Assembly: GCA_016215025.1 (NCBI GenBank)
Contig: JACRMI010000130.1
Location: 1 to 58,524 of the forward strand
DNA: 58,524 nucleotides
Direction of reading: 5' to 3'
DNA from: Chloroflexota bacterium
Lineage (GTDB): Bacteria; Chloroflexota; Anaerolineae; UBA4142
In this document: positions 48,630 to 57,166 of the stretch, in pieces
Layout of the letters: each line of letters starts with the position of its first letter
How positions within the stretch are numbered: the first letter of the stretch is position 1
Made by a program: the position numbers and the translations under genes
The notes under the pieces: generated by a model
Told to the model about the DNA's origin: nothing
The model's input: only the letters and a program-made list of their open reading frames with translations
The model's database searches: none

Positions 48630-50075
48630 ATGAGATCACTGTTGAAAAAGAAGAACGAACGAAAAGCAAGTGCAGCGCCGAAGGGCACGCTGATCGGCTA
48701 TGCCAGTCATGAAAACCAGCCGACGCCGTTCCGGCTTTCGCTGGAGCATTTGCGAGGTCATTCGCTCATGCTTGGCAACCTGGGTGTAGGTAAGACGACG
48801 CTGATGAGACACCTGGTGAACGTCGCGATACAGAGTGGTGCGGCGCTCATCGTTCTCGATGAGGAAGGCGACCTAGTGCCTGACGTGCTGACCCACGTTC
48901 CACGTCAGCGAGCGCAAGATGTAACTTGGATCGATTTGAGCCATCCGTCCATCATTCCCGGTTGGAATGTCCTGGACGTAAGCGAGGGTGACACGTCCGA
49001 TCTGATTATTGCTGAGCTGATGCAGACGGCGACCGAGTTGTGGGGCCCCTATTGGAGCGCGCGCACCGAGGATGCCTTACGGTTAGGGTTAGTGACCTTG
49101 CTTTCCGCGAACCGCATCCTGGCTCAGAAAAACGAAGCGCAGTTCACGTTGTTGGATTTGCCGCCGTTATTCGAATTGCCCAATTTCCGGCACCGGACCC
49201 TCCAGTCGTTTGTCTCCAATCTGGATGTGATCAGTTGGTGGAGTGAGTACTTTGAGCGATTGAGCCAATCGATGGTCACCGATCTGATGGCGGCACTCCT
49301 GATTCCCCTCCGTCAATTGTCCTTCAATCAGACGACCCGCAACCTTCTCGGACAATCCGAGTCCACGTTGAAACTAGGCGATTTGCTTAAACCGGGGCGA
49401 ATCACTTTGATCGACACGAGCGGGTTAGCGATGACTCCAGACTTACGTCACTGGCTCACGACCATAATGACGGGGCAAATTACCCGAATGGCTGGCGTGA
49501 AGAAACATGCATCGCCAAATACCTCGGAACCCTCGATTATTGTCGCGCTCAACGGAGCCATTCCAACGGCATACGCTGAGGAACCGGATTGGCTGAGCCA
49601 TCTGCGCAAGTACGGCGTGAGTCTCATTCTATCGAGTGGGTCTTTGGACCACTTGAAGAGCGACTACCCAGGGTTGTCGCAAACACTATTGGCGAACACG
49701 GCGAACCTCTTCGCTTTCCGAACGGGTTATTCAGATGCCGAAATGCTCTCCATCGAATTTGGGAAATCCATATCAGCACGAGACCTAATGCAATTGCCCG
49801 ATCACATCTGCTACGCGCGAACCTGTGGACGCAATGTCGAGCCCGGCATGGAACGGATCGAAACGCTCGCGCCGGCACAGGGCGACGATCAAGTTCGGCA
49901 AGAGCTGTTAGAACAGATCAAACCATGTGGGCGTAACGTCGCCGAAGTTGAAACCGAGAGGACGAGTTTCATGGCAAAATGGTACGGACGTGAACGGGCG
50001 CTGTTGACTCAACTGATACGTGAGCACTCAGAGAAAATCAAACCTTCTCAGCGTGATCGGTTTGCCAATCCGTGA
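48630..50075 (+). CDS. Truncated coupling-protein paralogue with degenerate Walker B
   Basis: ATG 48630 with AAGGAG upstream; 481 residues. It matches the ATPase half of the protein at 43827 along its length: Walker A LGNLGVGKTTLMRHL (about 47-61), WGPYWSARTEDALRL against WGPRMEDALRN, FTLLDLPPLFELPNFRHR against FTLLDILPLFELGNFRHR, WYGRERALLTQL at the end. The Walker B acidic pair (IDEFQS in the paralogue) is ALNGA here, and the ATQ sensor is LSSGS. It also lacks the membrane N-domain. It is probably inactive as an ATPase and may be a regulatory or structural partner. Confidence 0.75.
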   Translation: MRSLLKKKNERKASAAPKGTLIGYASHENQPTPFRLSLEHLRGHSLMLGNLGVGKTTLMRHLVNVAIQSGAALIVLDEEGDLVPDVLTHVPRQRAQDVTWIDLSHPSIIPGWNVLDVSEGDTSDLIIAELMQTATELWGPYWSARTEDALRLGLVTLLSANRILAQKNEAQFTLLDLPPLFELPNFRHRTLQSFVSNLDVISWWSEYFERLSQSMVTDLMAALLIPLRQLSFNQTTRNLLGQSESTLKLGDLLKPGRITLIDTSGLAMTPDLRHWLTTIMTGQITRMAGVKKHASPNTSEPSIIVALNGAIPTAYAEEPDWLSHLRKYGVSLILSSGSLDHLKSDYPGLSQTLLANTANLFAFRTGYSDAEMLSIEFGKSISARDLMQLPDHICYARTCGRNVEPGMERIETLAPAQGDDQVRQELLEQIKPCGRNVAEVETERTSFMAKWYGRERALLTQLIREHSEKIKPSQRDRFANP

Positions 50076-50263
50076 TTCAGCTCTTCCACTGGACGGTGAC
50101 ATTGGTCGGTCCTTTTTACCTGATGCTTTTGATGGGGTTGTACGTCGGTCGTCGTCTCAATCCCGATGCGCGAATCTGGGTCGAGGTGAATGAGCCGATG
50201 CTGATCGTCGTCGCCTCAATCTTAGCTCTCGCGGTCGCCGGTGTGATCGTGCAAATCGTCTAA
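50072..50263 (+). CDS. 63-aa two-span membrane protein
   Basis: GTG 50072 overlaps the previous stop (GTGA). Two hydrophobic segments (LVGPFYLMLLMGLYVG and MLIVVASILALAVAGVIVQI) flank a charged loop RRLNPDARIWVEVNE. As it is coupled to the Walker-B-less ATPase, it may supply its missing membrane anchor; that is inference. Confidence 0.55.
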   Translation: MIQLFHWTVTLVGPFYLMLLMGLYVGRRLNPDARIWVEVNEPMLIVVASILALAVAGVIVQIV

Positions 50264-50274
50264 GCGGAGTCTTT

Positions 50275-50377
50275 GTACGCGCGTACGAGCCACGATGCTA
50301 TCGCCGTAGAGGTTTCGTACGCGCGTACAAGGTGCGAATGTGAATGGGCAAGTATTGGAGGTCTTGTACGCGCGTAC
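50275..50377. promoter_or_regulatory. Three GTACGCGCGTAC palindromes before parB (locus 3)
   Basis: Perfect copies at 50275-50286, 50317-50328 and 50366-50377, centres 42 and 49 bp apart. The flanks TTG--CGA show alternating orientation (+,-,+) of the wider motif TTGTACGCGCGTACGAA. The last copy ends 40 bp before the parB start, so autoregulation or centromere function is likely. Confidence 0.8.
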
Positions 50378-50417
50378 GAAATGTGCCCCAACACCTATTT
50401 CAAATGGAGAGTATGTT

Positions 50418-51509
50418 GTGACTGAAACCGAACAAATTGCTCGTCTAATTCCGATTGAACATATCCGCCCTGATCCAGATCAACCGCGACGTTTGTTGCC
50501 GGCTGATCTGGCGCAGTCACTGGCGGCAAGCGGTTCACCCTTTGACATTCTGGGACAGTTGCGTGTTCGTAGTGAGCGCGATAAATGGCTTCGTGAACGT
50601 CTGCAAGAATTGGACGCACTGGCTCAATCCATTGCAGATGATGGACTCATGCAACCCATTCGCGTGATCCGTGACGATGACGAACGTTATCGCATCGAGG
50701 AAGGCGAACGGCGTTGGTGGGCGCATCATATACTGGTTCAACAGGGCAAGCAGCAATTTCAAAATATCAGTGCGTTTGTCGTCGAGCCAGAAAGCGCCTC
50801 AAAGGGCTTGCTGCGCCGGCGCGTCGCCGAAAATGTGCATCGCTCTGGCTTCACCGCCATAGAACTTGCGCAAGCGATGGCAAAGCGTATCCAAGAAATT
50901 CTTACAGCCGAGCCTGGGATCAAGCAAGGGGAAGTAGAACGTCGCGTGGGAAGCGAGAACGGAATGTCAGATCGTCGCGTGCGTCAATTCGTGGCGTTGT
51001 TGACGCTTTCACCTGAGGCACAGGAGCTCGCACAACAAGCGCGTCTCACTGAAAATTCTTTGCGCGGAATCGTCGGTATCAAGGACACCGCGGCACAACT
51101 CGCCGCAATTCGCGCCTTAATCCATCCAAGCCAACCAACGGCAAAGACACGTCGGAAGACGCAGACCAGGGAACGTCGACTTGCAAATCACGTCTCCAAT
51201 CGCAGGCGTGAGCGCAGACAAAAGAAGCAAACATTGGACACGATGACTAGACGCCGCAAACGAGTAACTAACAAGTTATCGCGAAAGAATGGATTGCGGC
51301 GACGCGAAAACCCAAACATGGTTCAGAGAATGCAGAAATTGCTTTTGGTCGCCCGCTCATTCAAACAAAAGGACGTTCGGCACTTGAACTCCCATGACTG
51401 GATGCACATCATCGAAGACAAATCAAATCGCGATGCCCTCATGAATTTGCGCGATGTTCTGGAGCGTGCGTTGGCGATTGACGAAACTGAAACCGCGAAG
51501 AAATCATAA
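50418..51509 (+). CDS. parB: ParB-family partition/DNA-binding protein
   Basis: GTG 50418 with GGAGA (50406-50410) is chosen; the longer frame from 50340 would run through a palindrome. 363 residues: the N-domain has IPIEHIRPDPDQPRR, LAQSIADDGLMQPIRVI, the GERRWWAHHI motif (box II) and VAENVHRSGFTAIELAQAM (box III). A helix-turn-helix follows (VERRVGSENGMSDRRVRQFV), then a basic Arg/Lys-rich linker (about 250-315) and a C-terminal helical part. ParB proteins bind parS-like palindromes and use CTP in most cases. The partner ParA could be either CpaE-like ATPase; no separate parA is next to it. Confidence 0.8.
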   Translation: MTETEQIARLIPIEHIRPDPDQPRRLLPADLAQSLAASGSPFDILGQLRVRSERDKWLRERLQELDALAQSIADDGLMQPIRVIRDDDERYRIEEGERRWWAHHILVQQGKQQFQNISAFVVEPESASKGLLRRRVAENVHRSGFTAIELAQAMAKRIQEILTAEPGIKQGEVERRVGSENGMSDRRVRQFVALLTLSPEAQELAQQARLTENSLRGIVGIKDTAAQLAAIRALIHPSQPTAKTRRKTQTRERRLANHVSNRRRERRQKKQTLDTMTRRRKRVTNKLSRKNGLRRRENPNMVQRMQKLLLVARSFKQKDVRHLNSHDWMHIIEDKSNRDALMNLRDVLERALAIDETETAKKS

Positions 51510-51515
51510 CTGACC

Positions 51516-52472
51516 ATGAGTGACCGTCTTGTATTGCCCGCGGGCTTGGATTTTCCACGCACATTGCTTGATGTGAGCATCGAGTTTGATGCTCACATCA
51601 AATCAGGCAAGCTCGCAGGATACAAACCGATTCCAACGGGGTTTGAACCACTCGACACATACCTGGGTGGTGGCCTCGTACCTGAGAGTCTTATGCTGGT
51701 GGGTGGTCCGCCTGGGACAGGAAAAACCATCTTCGTGCTGCAAGCTGCACGTAATATCGCGGCGCTGGCGAAGAATAACCGTACTGCCGCGTGTGTTGTT
51801 TGCTTTGAGCACGGCGAAGTCTATCTTTACCATCGTCTGCTGTGTATGGAGAGTGTGTTAGGGGCGAGCCAAACTGGGTTGACGATGGATGACATCCGCC
51901 ATTCCGCGATAAATGCGGATGGCGGAGAAGCTGGAATCGCATCATTATTGCGAGCATCGGAAGCGGCGAAAGATGCCTGGTCGCGCATCACCCAATACTG
52001 GGAACATCTACTTTTGATCAAGGGACATCCAGTTAAGACAACCATCAATGTGCTTGACACATACCTTGCGCGATTGAGAAGTCAGTACACCACAGTCGTT
52101 TTGTTTGTAGATTACTTGCAAAAAGTTCCGATTTTTTCGCCGGGGATTGAACTCGCACCGGAGCGTCAGATTCGAACCGTGACCGAGGGATTGAAGAACT
52201 TGGCATTGGCGCACAGCGTTCCGATTGTCGCAGTCGTCGCAGCAGATGCAGAAGGATTGAAAGGCAAGCGTGTTCGCTTTGAGGATTTGTGGGGAGGCTC
52301 AAGCGTTAATTACGAACCAGATGTAGCATTGATGTTAAATCCCATACGGAAGGAAGATTCGACGCGCGGGACCGAAATTCTGTATTCAATTGAGAAAAAT
52401 CGTCTTGGGCCGACAGGAGACGAGTTTCAACATGTATTGGAAGGACAACACTTTGCCTTCAAACTGTCGTGA
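51516..52472 (+). CDS. DnaB-like helicase/RecA-fold ATPase without N-domain
   Basis: 318 residues from ATG 51516. IPTGFEPLDTYLGGGLVPES and Walker A GGPPGTGKT (about 63-71) begin a RecA-type core; LFVDYLQKVPIF is the DnaB Walker B/DYLQ motif (about 193-200), and LWGGSSVNYEPDVALML the later motif. The N-terminal dimerisation domain of DnaB is absent. It may be the replicative helicase of the element, loaded by the DnaC-like protein at 20271. It lies 6 bp after parB. Confidence 0.8.
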   Translation: MSDRLVLPAGLDFPRTLLDVSIEFDAHIKSGKLAGYKPIPTGFEPLDTYLGGGLVPESLMLVGGPPGTGKTIFVLQAARNIAALAKNNRTAACVVCFEHGEVYLYHRLLCMESVLGASQTGLTMDDIRHSAINADGGEAGIASLLRASEAAKDAWSRITQYWEHLLLIKGHPVKTTINVLDTYLARLRSQYTTVVLFVDYLQKVPIFSPGIELAPERQIRTVTEGLKNLALAHSVPIVAVVAADAEGLKGKRVRFEDLWGGSSVNYEPDVALMLNPIRKEDSTRGTEILYSIEKNRLGPTGDEFQHVLEGQHFAFKLS

Positions 52473-52594
52473 TGTGTCTCAGGCCAAAGTCACAAAGTCG
52501 TGTCTTGAGCAGCAACCTGTTTACCAATCGCCACCGGGATCACTTGCTGCCACCATCCTGCAGTCGAGACGTGGCCACATTCATGGAGAGGAAA

Positions 52595-53542
52595 ATGACG
52601 GATAGCCCAGAGACAAACCTAGCAAAATGGATCAACCAATTTCGTGAATATCTTCGGGTAGCTAATCGACCTCCGACCACAATTCGCGCCTACTGCGTCG
52701 CGCTACGCCAATTTCAAGCCCTCGCGCGAGATCGTGAATTGACCGTCGACCTGGCAATTGCTTTTGCTCAAGAACTAAAAGTCGCCCCGTCTGCAAAATC
52801 CAATTATCTCGCGGCTGTCTCAAGACTCTATCGATTCCTTATCGCACGCGGTATCATTGAAATCACGAATCGCGACTGGGAACGTTTCCGCAAATTTCGG
52901 CGTGACCTTGGACGATTTGGTGAACACAGACCCCACCCGCCATCTGACGAAGCTGTGCAAGAACTCTTGCAGCGCGCCATCGTCCATCGGGTTAAGTCCA
53001 AGTCCCTGCATGTGCAACGTCGGAATGATCTGATTCACCTGCGCAACATTGCACTGCTGGAAGCCTTACGAGCATCCGGAATGCGCGTTGGCGAACTGGT
53101 CTCCATCAACCAAGATGATCTGGATTCTCAAGACCATAGTGCCCGTGTCATCGGCAAAGGACGCAAAGAGCGCACTGTTTATTTCGATACCCGCGCGTGG
53201 ACGGCGATTGAGAAATACCTTCTGTTGCGAGCCGATCAAGGATCTCAATACGGATTAGCCGTCTTCACCCGCCACAATCGCAAGCTAGACCGCATTGAGC
53301 GACTCAGCACGCGCTCGGTCCAACGACTGTTCGCTCACTTGATACCAGACCTGAAGAAGCGGTCTCGCTTCACACCACATTCGCTCCGTCATGCATTTGC
53401 AACCCGAGCATTAGAAGCCACAGGCAACCTAGCCGTTGTGCAAGACCTGATGGGGCACAACTCCCCTCTGACAACCCGCATCTATGCAAAGGTCTCACCC
53501 AAGCAACTCCGCGACGCACACCATAAAGCGTTTGGAGATTGA
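52595..53542 (+). CDS. Tyrosine recombinase (XerC/D-like integrase)
   Basis: ATG 52595 with GGAGAGG upstream; 315 residues. It has an N-terminal SAM-like domain (FREYLRVANRPPTTIRAYC). The catalytic set is complete: Arg in SGMRVGELVSI (about 163), Lys in IGKGRKERTVYF, HSLRHAFATR, GHNSPLTT and the Tyr in TRIYAKVS (about 297). It is probably the integrase that inserts and excises the element; a Xer-type resolvase is also possible. It is the last gene before the composition change. Confidence 0.9.
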   Translation: MTDSPETNLAKWINQFREYLRVANRPPTTIRAYCVALRQFQALARDRELTVDLAIAFAQELKVAPSAKSNYLAAVSRLYRFLIARGIIEITNRDWERFRKFRRDLGRFGEHRPHPPSDEAVQELLQRAIVHRVKSKSLHVQRRNDLIHLRNIALLEALRASGMRVGELVSINQDDLDSQDHSARVIGKGRKERTVYFDTRAWTAIEKYLLLRADQGSQYGLAVFTRHNRKLDRIERLSTRSVQRLFAHLIPDLKKRSRFTPHSLRHAFATRALEATGNLAVVQDLMGHNSPLTTRIYAKVSPKQLRDAHHKAFGD

Positions 53543-54020
53543 GAGGCGAACTATGATACCTGGAATATGGTCATGAAGTTCTTGATTTGAGGATAGCAAT
53601 ATCAGAGTGATCCGGGGATTGTGTACAAGGTTGTCAGGAAAGAACACGTAGTTAGCGATCCGATGAACTCGGCATTCTCAATCAGTCATGGTAAGAAGCA
53701 AAATTCGCACCGAATTCGAAATGGTTCACGCAAGATTAATTGTGCGACGGGACTAGGATCGAAGTAATCTTCCTGATTCGGGGAACGCTCAAGGCGAATT
53801 AAGATCATCACATGAGTGGTGAGACCCTAAATATCACATATAAGCAAGTCGAATAACTTGCTTAGTTCAGCGTTTCGTCAAGGGCACACTGGCGAAGGAA
53901 GGCGTCTTCTCTTTTCGCTCAGATATTCTCAAAGATCAATCTGTACAAGTATACCAGCCAGCATACCCGGTCTTGTCAGACGATCCCTACGAGCAGAGAC
54001 TACTCAAAGGGTTTGTGCTC
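53543..54020. other. Non-coding boundary region with a 9-bp hairpin
   Basis: No convincing gene. The stretch is AT-richer than its neighbours and holds a perfect hairpin TAAGCAAGT-CGAATA-ACTTGCTTA (53841-53864). Such a site next to an integrase could be an attachment site or core recombination site, but no repeat copy is visible in the window to prove it. The genes beyond have a different style. Confidence 0.45.
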
Positions 54021-55064
54021 TCAACTCGACGCTCGCACGATTAGGCGAGGAACCGGAGGGACAAACCATTCCGGGTTCGGCTCTTTGCCGTGTGACACGG
54101 CATCAATAATATTGACGAGGTTGTGAGCGATGGCCTCAAGATCCGCGGTAACACTGGTTAAGGGAGGCTCGCTTAGCTCGCACAGGCGGCTGTCCCCGGA
54201 ACAGCAGATAATCGCAAGATCCTCAGGCACGCGGAGACCACGCTTCGCCAATTCTCGCTCTATCAGAAAGCAGTATTCGTCTTTGAACCCACAGATAGCC
54301 GTTGGGTGACTGGGAGCAGCAAGGAGTGCATCGACCACTGCGCGGGCACCGGCCGGAGTCGGATCCATTTTGAGTTCTGTCAAGGTTCCTCCAGCAGGGT
54401 CCACGACTGAGTGGAGACTGCTGACCACCCGCTGTAATGATGATTGAGATACCGGACCAAGGTGCTCTCTGTGGAGGTAAGCGACGGATCGGTGACCGCG
54501 CTCTAGCAAATGCTTGGCGGCCGTTTGCCACATCTCCTCGACCGGGAAACGAATGGAAATCTCGCGGCCGACTTGATTCTCGAAGAGAACGATCACCCGT
54601 ACGCCCATCTTTCTAGCGAGCGCAACCTCCGCGCGTGTTACCGATCCGCCAACAAGGATAACCCCAACCTGATGTCGAGCAAAAATACCGGTCAGGCGCT
54701 CCCGCCTATGTTTTGATGCCTCAGGCAAAAAGTGGACGCCCACAGAGTAATTCAGATCGTTAGCACGCAGTTGAAGTGCACGGATCCAGCTCATGGTAAC
54801 GAATGGGTCCAGTTCGCTCGGATCACTCTCAACAAAGCTAATCTCATCGCTCTGTCCTTTGCTCAGTGCACGGCCAACAGGATCCACGTGATATCCCAAT
54901 TTCCGTGCGGCTTGGAAAACCTTGCGCTGGGTTGCCGAGCTGATCATGGACCGCATTCGATCATTGAACACAAAGGCAACCGTCGCGCGCGAAACACCAG
55001 CGACCTTTGCTACGTCGATGCTCGTCGGTCTGCGCACAGAATGAGAGTTTGTTTTCGATTTCAT
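54021..55064 (-). CDS. LacI-family transcriptional repressor
   Basis: Start chosen at ATG 55064 because a consensus promoter lies directly before it; 347 residues. The N-terminal helix-turn-helix TSIDVAKVAGVSRATVAFVFN is of the LacI class, with the hinge region MISSATQRKVFQAARKLGY. A periplasmic-binding-type core follows (VGVILVGGS, HRSVAYLHREHLG, PTAICGFKDEYCFLI, LTSVTADLEAIAHNLVNII). It probably represses the divergent sugar-acid operon through three TAACACGTGTTA operators. The ligand is unknown. Confidence 0.92.
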   Translation of the reverse strand: MKSKTNSHSVRRPTSIDVAKVAGVSRATVAFVFNDRMRSMISSATQRKVFQAARKLGYHVDPVGRALSKGQSDEISFVESDPSELDPFVTMSWIRALQLRANDLNYSVGVHFLPEASKHRRERLTGIFARHQVGVILVGGSVTRAEVALARKMGVRVIVLFENQVGREISIRFPVEEMWQTAAKHLLERGHRSVAYLHREHLGPVSQSSLQRVVSSLHSVVDPAGGTLTELKMDPTPAGARAVVDALLAAPSHPTAICGFKDEYCFLIERELAKRGLRVPEDLAIICCSGDSRLCELSEPPLTSVTADLEAIAHNLVNIIDAVSHGKEPNPEWFVPPVPRLIVRASS

Positions 55065-55074
55065 GGCAATTTCG

Positions 55075-55103
55075 ATTATAGCACAATTGGCAAAAACATA
55101 CAA
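55075..55103 (-). promoter_or_regulatory. LacI promoter (nearly leaderless)
   Basis: On the minus strand, -35 TTGTAT (55103-55098), a 17-bp spacer and -10 TATAAT (55080-55075). The start codon lies 10 nt after the -10, so the mRNA would have only a few nucleotides of leader. Confidence 0.75.
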
Positions 55104-55120
55104 AGTCTTCGCGCTTCAGT

Positions 55121-55132
55121 TAACACGCGTTT
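55121..55132. promoter_or_regulatory. LacI-type operator O1 (imperfect)
   Basis: TAACACGCGTTT, a variant of the perfect palindrome found twice downstream. It lies 18 bp upstream of the lacI -35 and could mediate autoregulation. Confidence 0.6.
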
Positions 55133-55176
55133 ATGCGGTGTTTCCTGCGGTTTCCCCTAATGACTGGTCTCGGCTA

Positions 55177-55205
55177 TTGACATTTCATCTAACACGTGTT
55201 AATAT
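55177..55205 (+). promoter_or_regulatory. Promoter of the SDR-aldolase-cyclase operon
   Basis: TTGACA (55177-55182), a 17-bp spacer and TAATAT (55200-55205): a near-consensus sigma-70 promoter. The O2 operator fills the spacer and touches the -10. Confidence 0.85.
55190..55201. promoter_or_regulatory. LacI-type operator O2
   Basis: A perfect 12-bp palindrome TAACACGTGTTA within the promoter spacer of the divergent operon. Repressor binding here would block RNA polymerase. Confidence 0.85.
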
Positions 55206-55251
55206 ATTTCTCAAATGCGCGACCCTGCGCATTCATTTTTGGAACTTCAAT

Positions 55252-55263
55252 TAACACGTGTTA
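55252..55263. promoter_or_regulatory. LacI-type operator O3
   Basis: A second perfect TAACACGTGTTA, 62 bp centre-to-centre from O2 (about six helical turns), which fits looping by a tetrameric repressor. Confidence 0.8.
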
Positions 55264-55385
55264 GATGATTCGGACGGACGCGTCAATCTCGGCAGCCCAA
55301 TGGAGTTGGCCTAGCGTGTTCGTCGACTCTAATTATTAAGGAGCAACCGGGATAAGTTGGTCACCGGGATAAAGCGAGGGTGGAC

Positions 55386-56207
55386 ATGCGCATTGAGGAG
55401 ATGGCAGACAAGGCAGCATTCATCACGGGGGGTGCTAGTGGGATCGGTCTTGGCGTCGCCCGCGCATTCGCGGAGGTGGGCGTCAAGTTGGCCCTCGCGG
55501 ACATCGACGTGCGGACGCTTGAGACTTCGGCGGCAGAGCTGCGAGAAAGCGGAGCCACGGTCATCACGGTTCCGCTGGACGTGACCGATCGCGTGGCGTG
55601 GGGAGCGGCGGTCAAGCGCGTGCCGGCCGAAATCGGTCCCGTACAGCTCCTTGTGAACAACGCAGGCATCAGCACCAACGGCATGCGGTTCGGCGAAATC
55701 AGTCCCGAGTTCTGGGACAAGGTGGTCGCAATCAACTTGACCGGCATCTACAACGGGGTTCACTACTTCCTCGACGGCATGCGCGCGGCAGGTGGCGGCC
55801 ATATCGTCAGCACCTCTTCCATAGGCGGACTCATGGGGTTCCCCCTGCTCTCGGGGTACAGTGCAACGAAAGCCGGTGTCATCGCCCTGTCCGAAGCTCT
55901 GCGCGCCGAGCTCGCTGATGCGGGGATCGGTGTTAGCGTGCTGATACCCGGAGGGGTCCGGACTCGTTTCTGGCGCACGTCCCGGCTGGCGCGCGGTCTC
56001 CCGGACACGGACGTGCCGCCGGATGACCAGAGCGGGCAATCGGCGCTGGCGGCGATGCTCCCCGAAGAGGTCGGCCGACGTGTGCTCCAAGGCATCATTG
56101 CGAACGACCCCTACATCATGACCGAAGCGGCGGCCAGCCAGATCATCGACCATCGTGGTGTGCTGATGAAGCAGGCCTGCGACAAGGCGGCTGCGTTCAT
56201 CGCCTGA
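55386..56207 (+). CDS. Short-chain dehydrogenase/reductase (SDR)
   Basis: ATG 55386 (CGAGGG upstream); GTG 55380 and ATG 55401 are also possible. 273 residues: the nucleotide motif TGGASGIG near the N-terminus, NNAG, the catalytic Ser in VSTSSIGG, and YSATK (Tyr at about 158). It probably oxidises a hydroxy group of a sugar or sugar acid with NAD(P). First gene of the LacI-controlled operon. Confidence 0.92.
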   Translation: MRIEEMADKAAFITGGASGIGLGVARAFAEVGVKLALADIDVRTLETSAAELRESGATVITVPLDVTDRVAWGAAVKRVPAEIGPVQLLVNNAGISTNGMRFGEISPEFWDKVVAINLTGIYNGVHYFLDGMRAAGGGHIVSTSSIGGLMGFPLLSGYSATKAGVIALSEALRAELADAGIGVSVLIPGGVRTRFWRTSRLARGLPDTDVPPDDQSGQSALAAMLPEEVGRRVLQGIIANDPYIMTEAAASQIIDHRGVLMKQACDKAAAFIA

Positions 56208-56369
56208 GCCGCAAACGGAAGCGGGTCGGTCTCCGTCATTGACGCCCTACGTCAACGCCTGTCGAATCCGCCTGTCAGTTGGGACTGTTAGTGGACGGGG
56301 GGCCGAAGCTCCGAAAATACTGGATTCGCGGTGCGCTGGTCGCGCTCCGGGATTTAAAGGAGGAATTAC

Positions 56370-57164
56370 ATGCGTATTCCATCGACACGGATCAGAAACA
56401 AACTCAAGTCAGGCCAGGCAGCTTTCGGCGTGACCCTCCAAATGCCTTCGCCTGACGAGGTCGAGATTGCCGGACACGCGGGACTCGACTATGTCTGGAT
56501 CGACGCCGAGCACGGCACTATGGATCTGGGCGACATCAACGTCATGGTCCGCGCCGCCGATGCCGTGGGCATCGACTCGATCGTGCGCGTTCCCGATCAG
56601 ACTCCATCATTCATCCAGAGAGTTCTTGACACTGGCGCGACGGGTATCCTGGTGCCGCACATGCGCACGCCTGAGGATGCCCGCGCGATTGTTGCGGCGG
56701 CGACGTACGCGCCATCTGGCATTCGCGGCGCATGCCCCACGATTCGGGCGTTCGGTCACATGAGCGCGAACTGGGCTGAGGATCTGTCCCGCGCGCGCAA
56801 GGACGTACTCGTATTTGGTCTGATCGAAGACATTGAGGGAGTCGAGAACATCGAGGCAATCGCCGCCGCCGGCCTCGATGCCGTGATGTTCGGACCGTTT
56901 GACCTTGCAGTGGCTCTCGGTCTCGACGGCAACGTCAAGCATTCCAAGATCGTTGAGATGGGCGACCGGGTTCGGCGGGCGGCAGTGGCTGCTGGCATCC
57001 ACAATTTTGCTGTCCTGGCGGGATGGGATGCGGGCACGCTCCAATCCCTGGCTGCCGAGGGTGTACGCATCTTCAACATTGGCGGCGACAAGGGCGGTCT
57101 GTTCGTCTACTTTAGGGATGCAAAACGGAAAGCCGACGAGGCATTTGCCCAATGGAAGGTTTAG
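56370..57164 (+). CDS. HpcH/HpaI-family aldolase
   Basis: ATG 56370 with AAGGAGG; 264 residues. The motifs are DYVWIDAEHGTMDL, TGATGILVPHMRTPEDA, GLIEDIEGVENIEAI and FGPFDLAVALG, the metal- and pyruvate-binding set of class II HpcH/HpaI aldolases. The family cleaves 2-keto-3-deoxy acids to pyruvate and an aldehyde. In this operon the substrate is probably a keto-deoxy sugar acid made from the SDR and cyclase-family products. The 160-bp gap before it holds no gene. Confidence 0.92.
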   Translation: MRIPSTRIRNKLKSGQAAFGVTLQMPSPDEVEIAGHAGLDYVWIDAEHGTMDLGDINVMVRAADAVGIDSIVRVPDQTPSFIQRVLDTGATGILVPHMRTPEDARAIVAAATYAPSGIRGACPTIRAFGHMSANWAEDLSRARKDVLVFGLIEDIEGVENIEAIAAAGLDAVMFGPFDLAVALGLDGNVKHSKIVEMGDRVRRAAVAAGIHNFAVLAGWDAGTLQSLAAEGVRIFNIGGDKGGLFVYFRDAKRKADEAFAQWKV

Positions 57165-57166
57165 GC

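Noticed and set aside
50340..50417. Longer parB start at 50340
   Set aside because: It would put a palindrome into the coding region and has no ribosome site, whereas GTG 50418 has one.
53543..54020. tRNA gene as integration site
   Set aside because: No cloverleaf, no T-loop consensus GTTCGA with matching arms, and no CCA end were found next to the integrase.
53858..54109. 83-aa plus-strand frame at the element boundary
   Set aside because: No ribosome site, it overlaps the lacI end, and the product is low in domain-like features.
55329..56153. 274-aa minus-strand frame
   Set aside because: Antisense to the SDR gene, whose motifs are complete.
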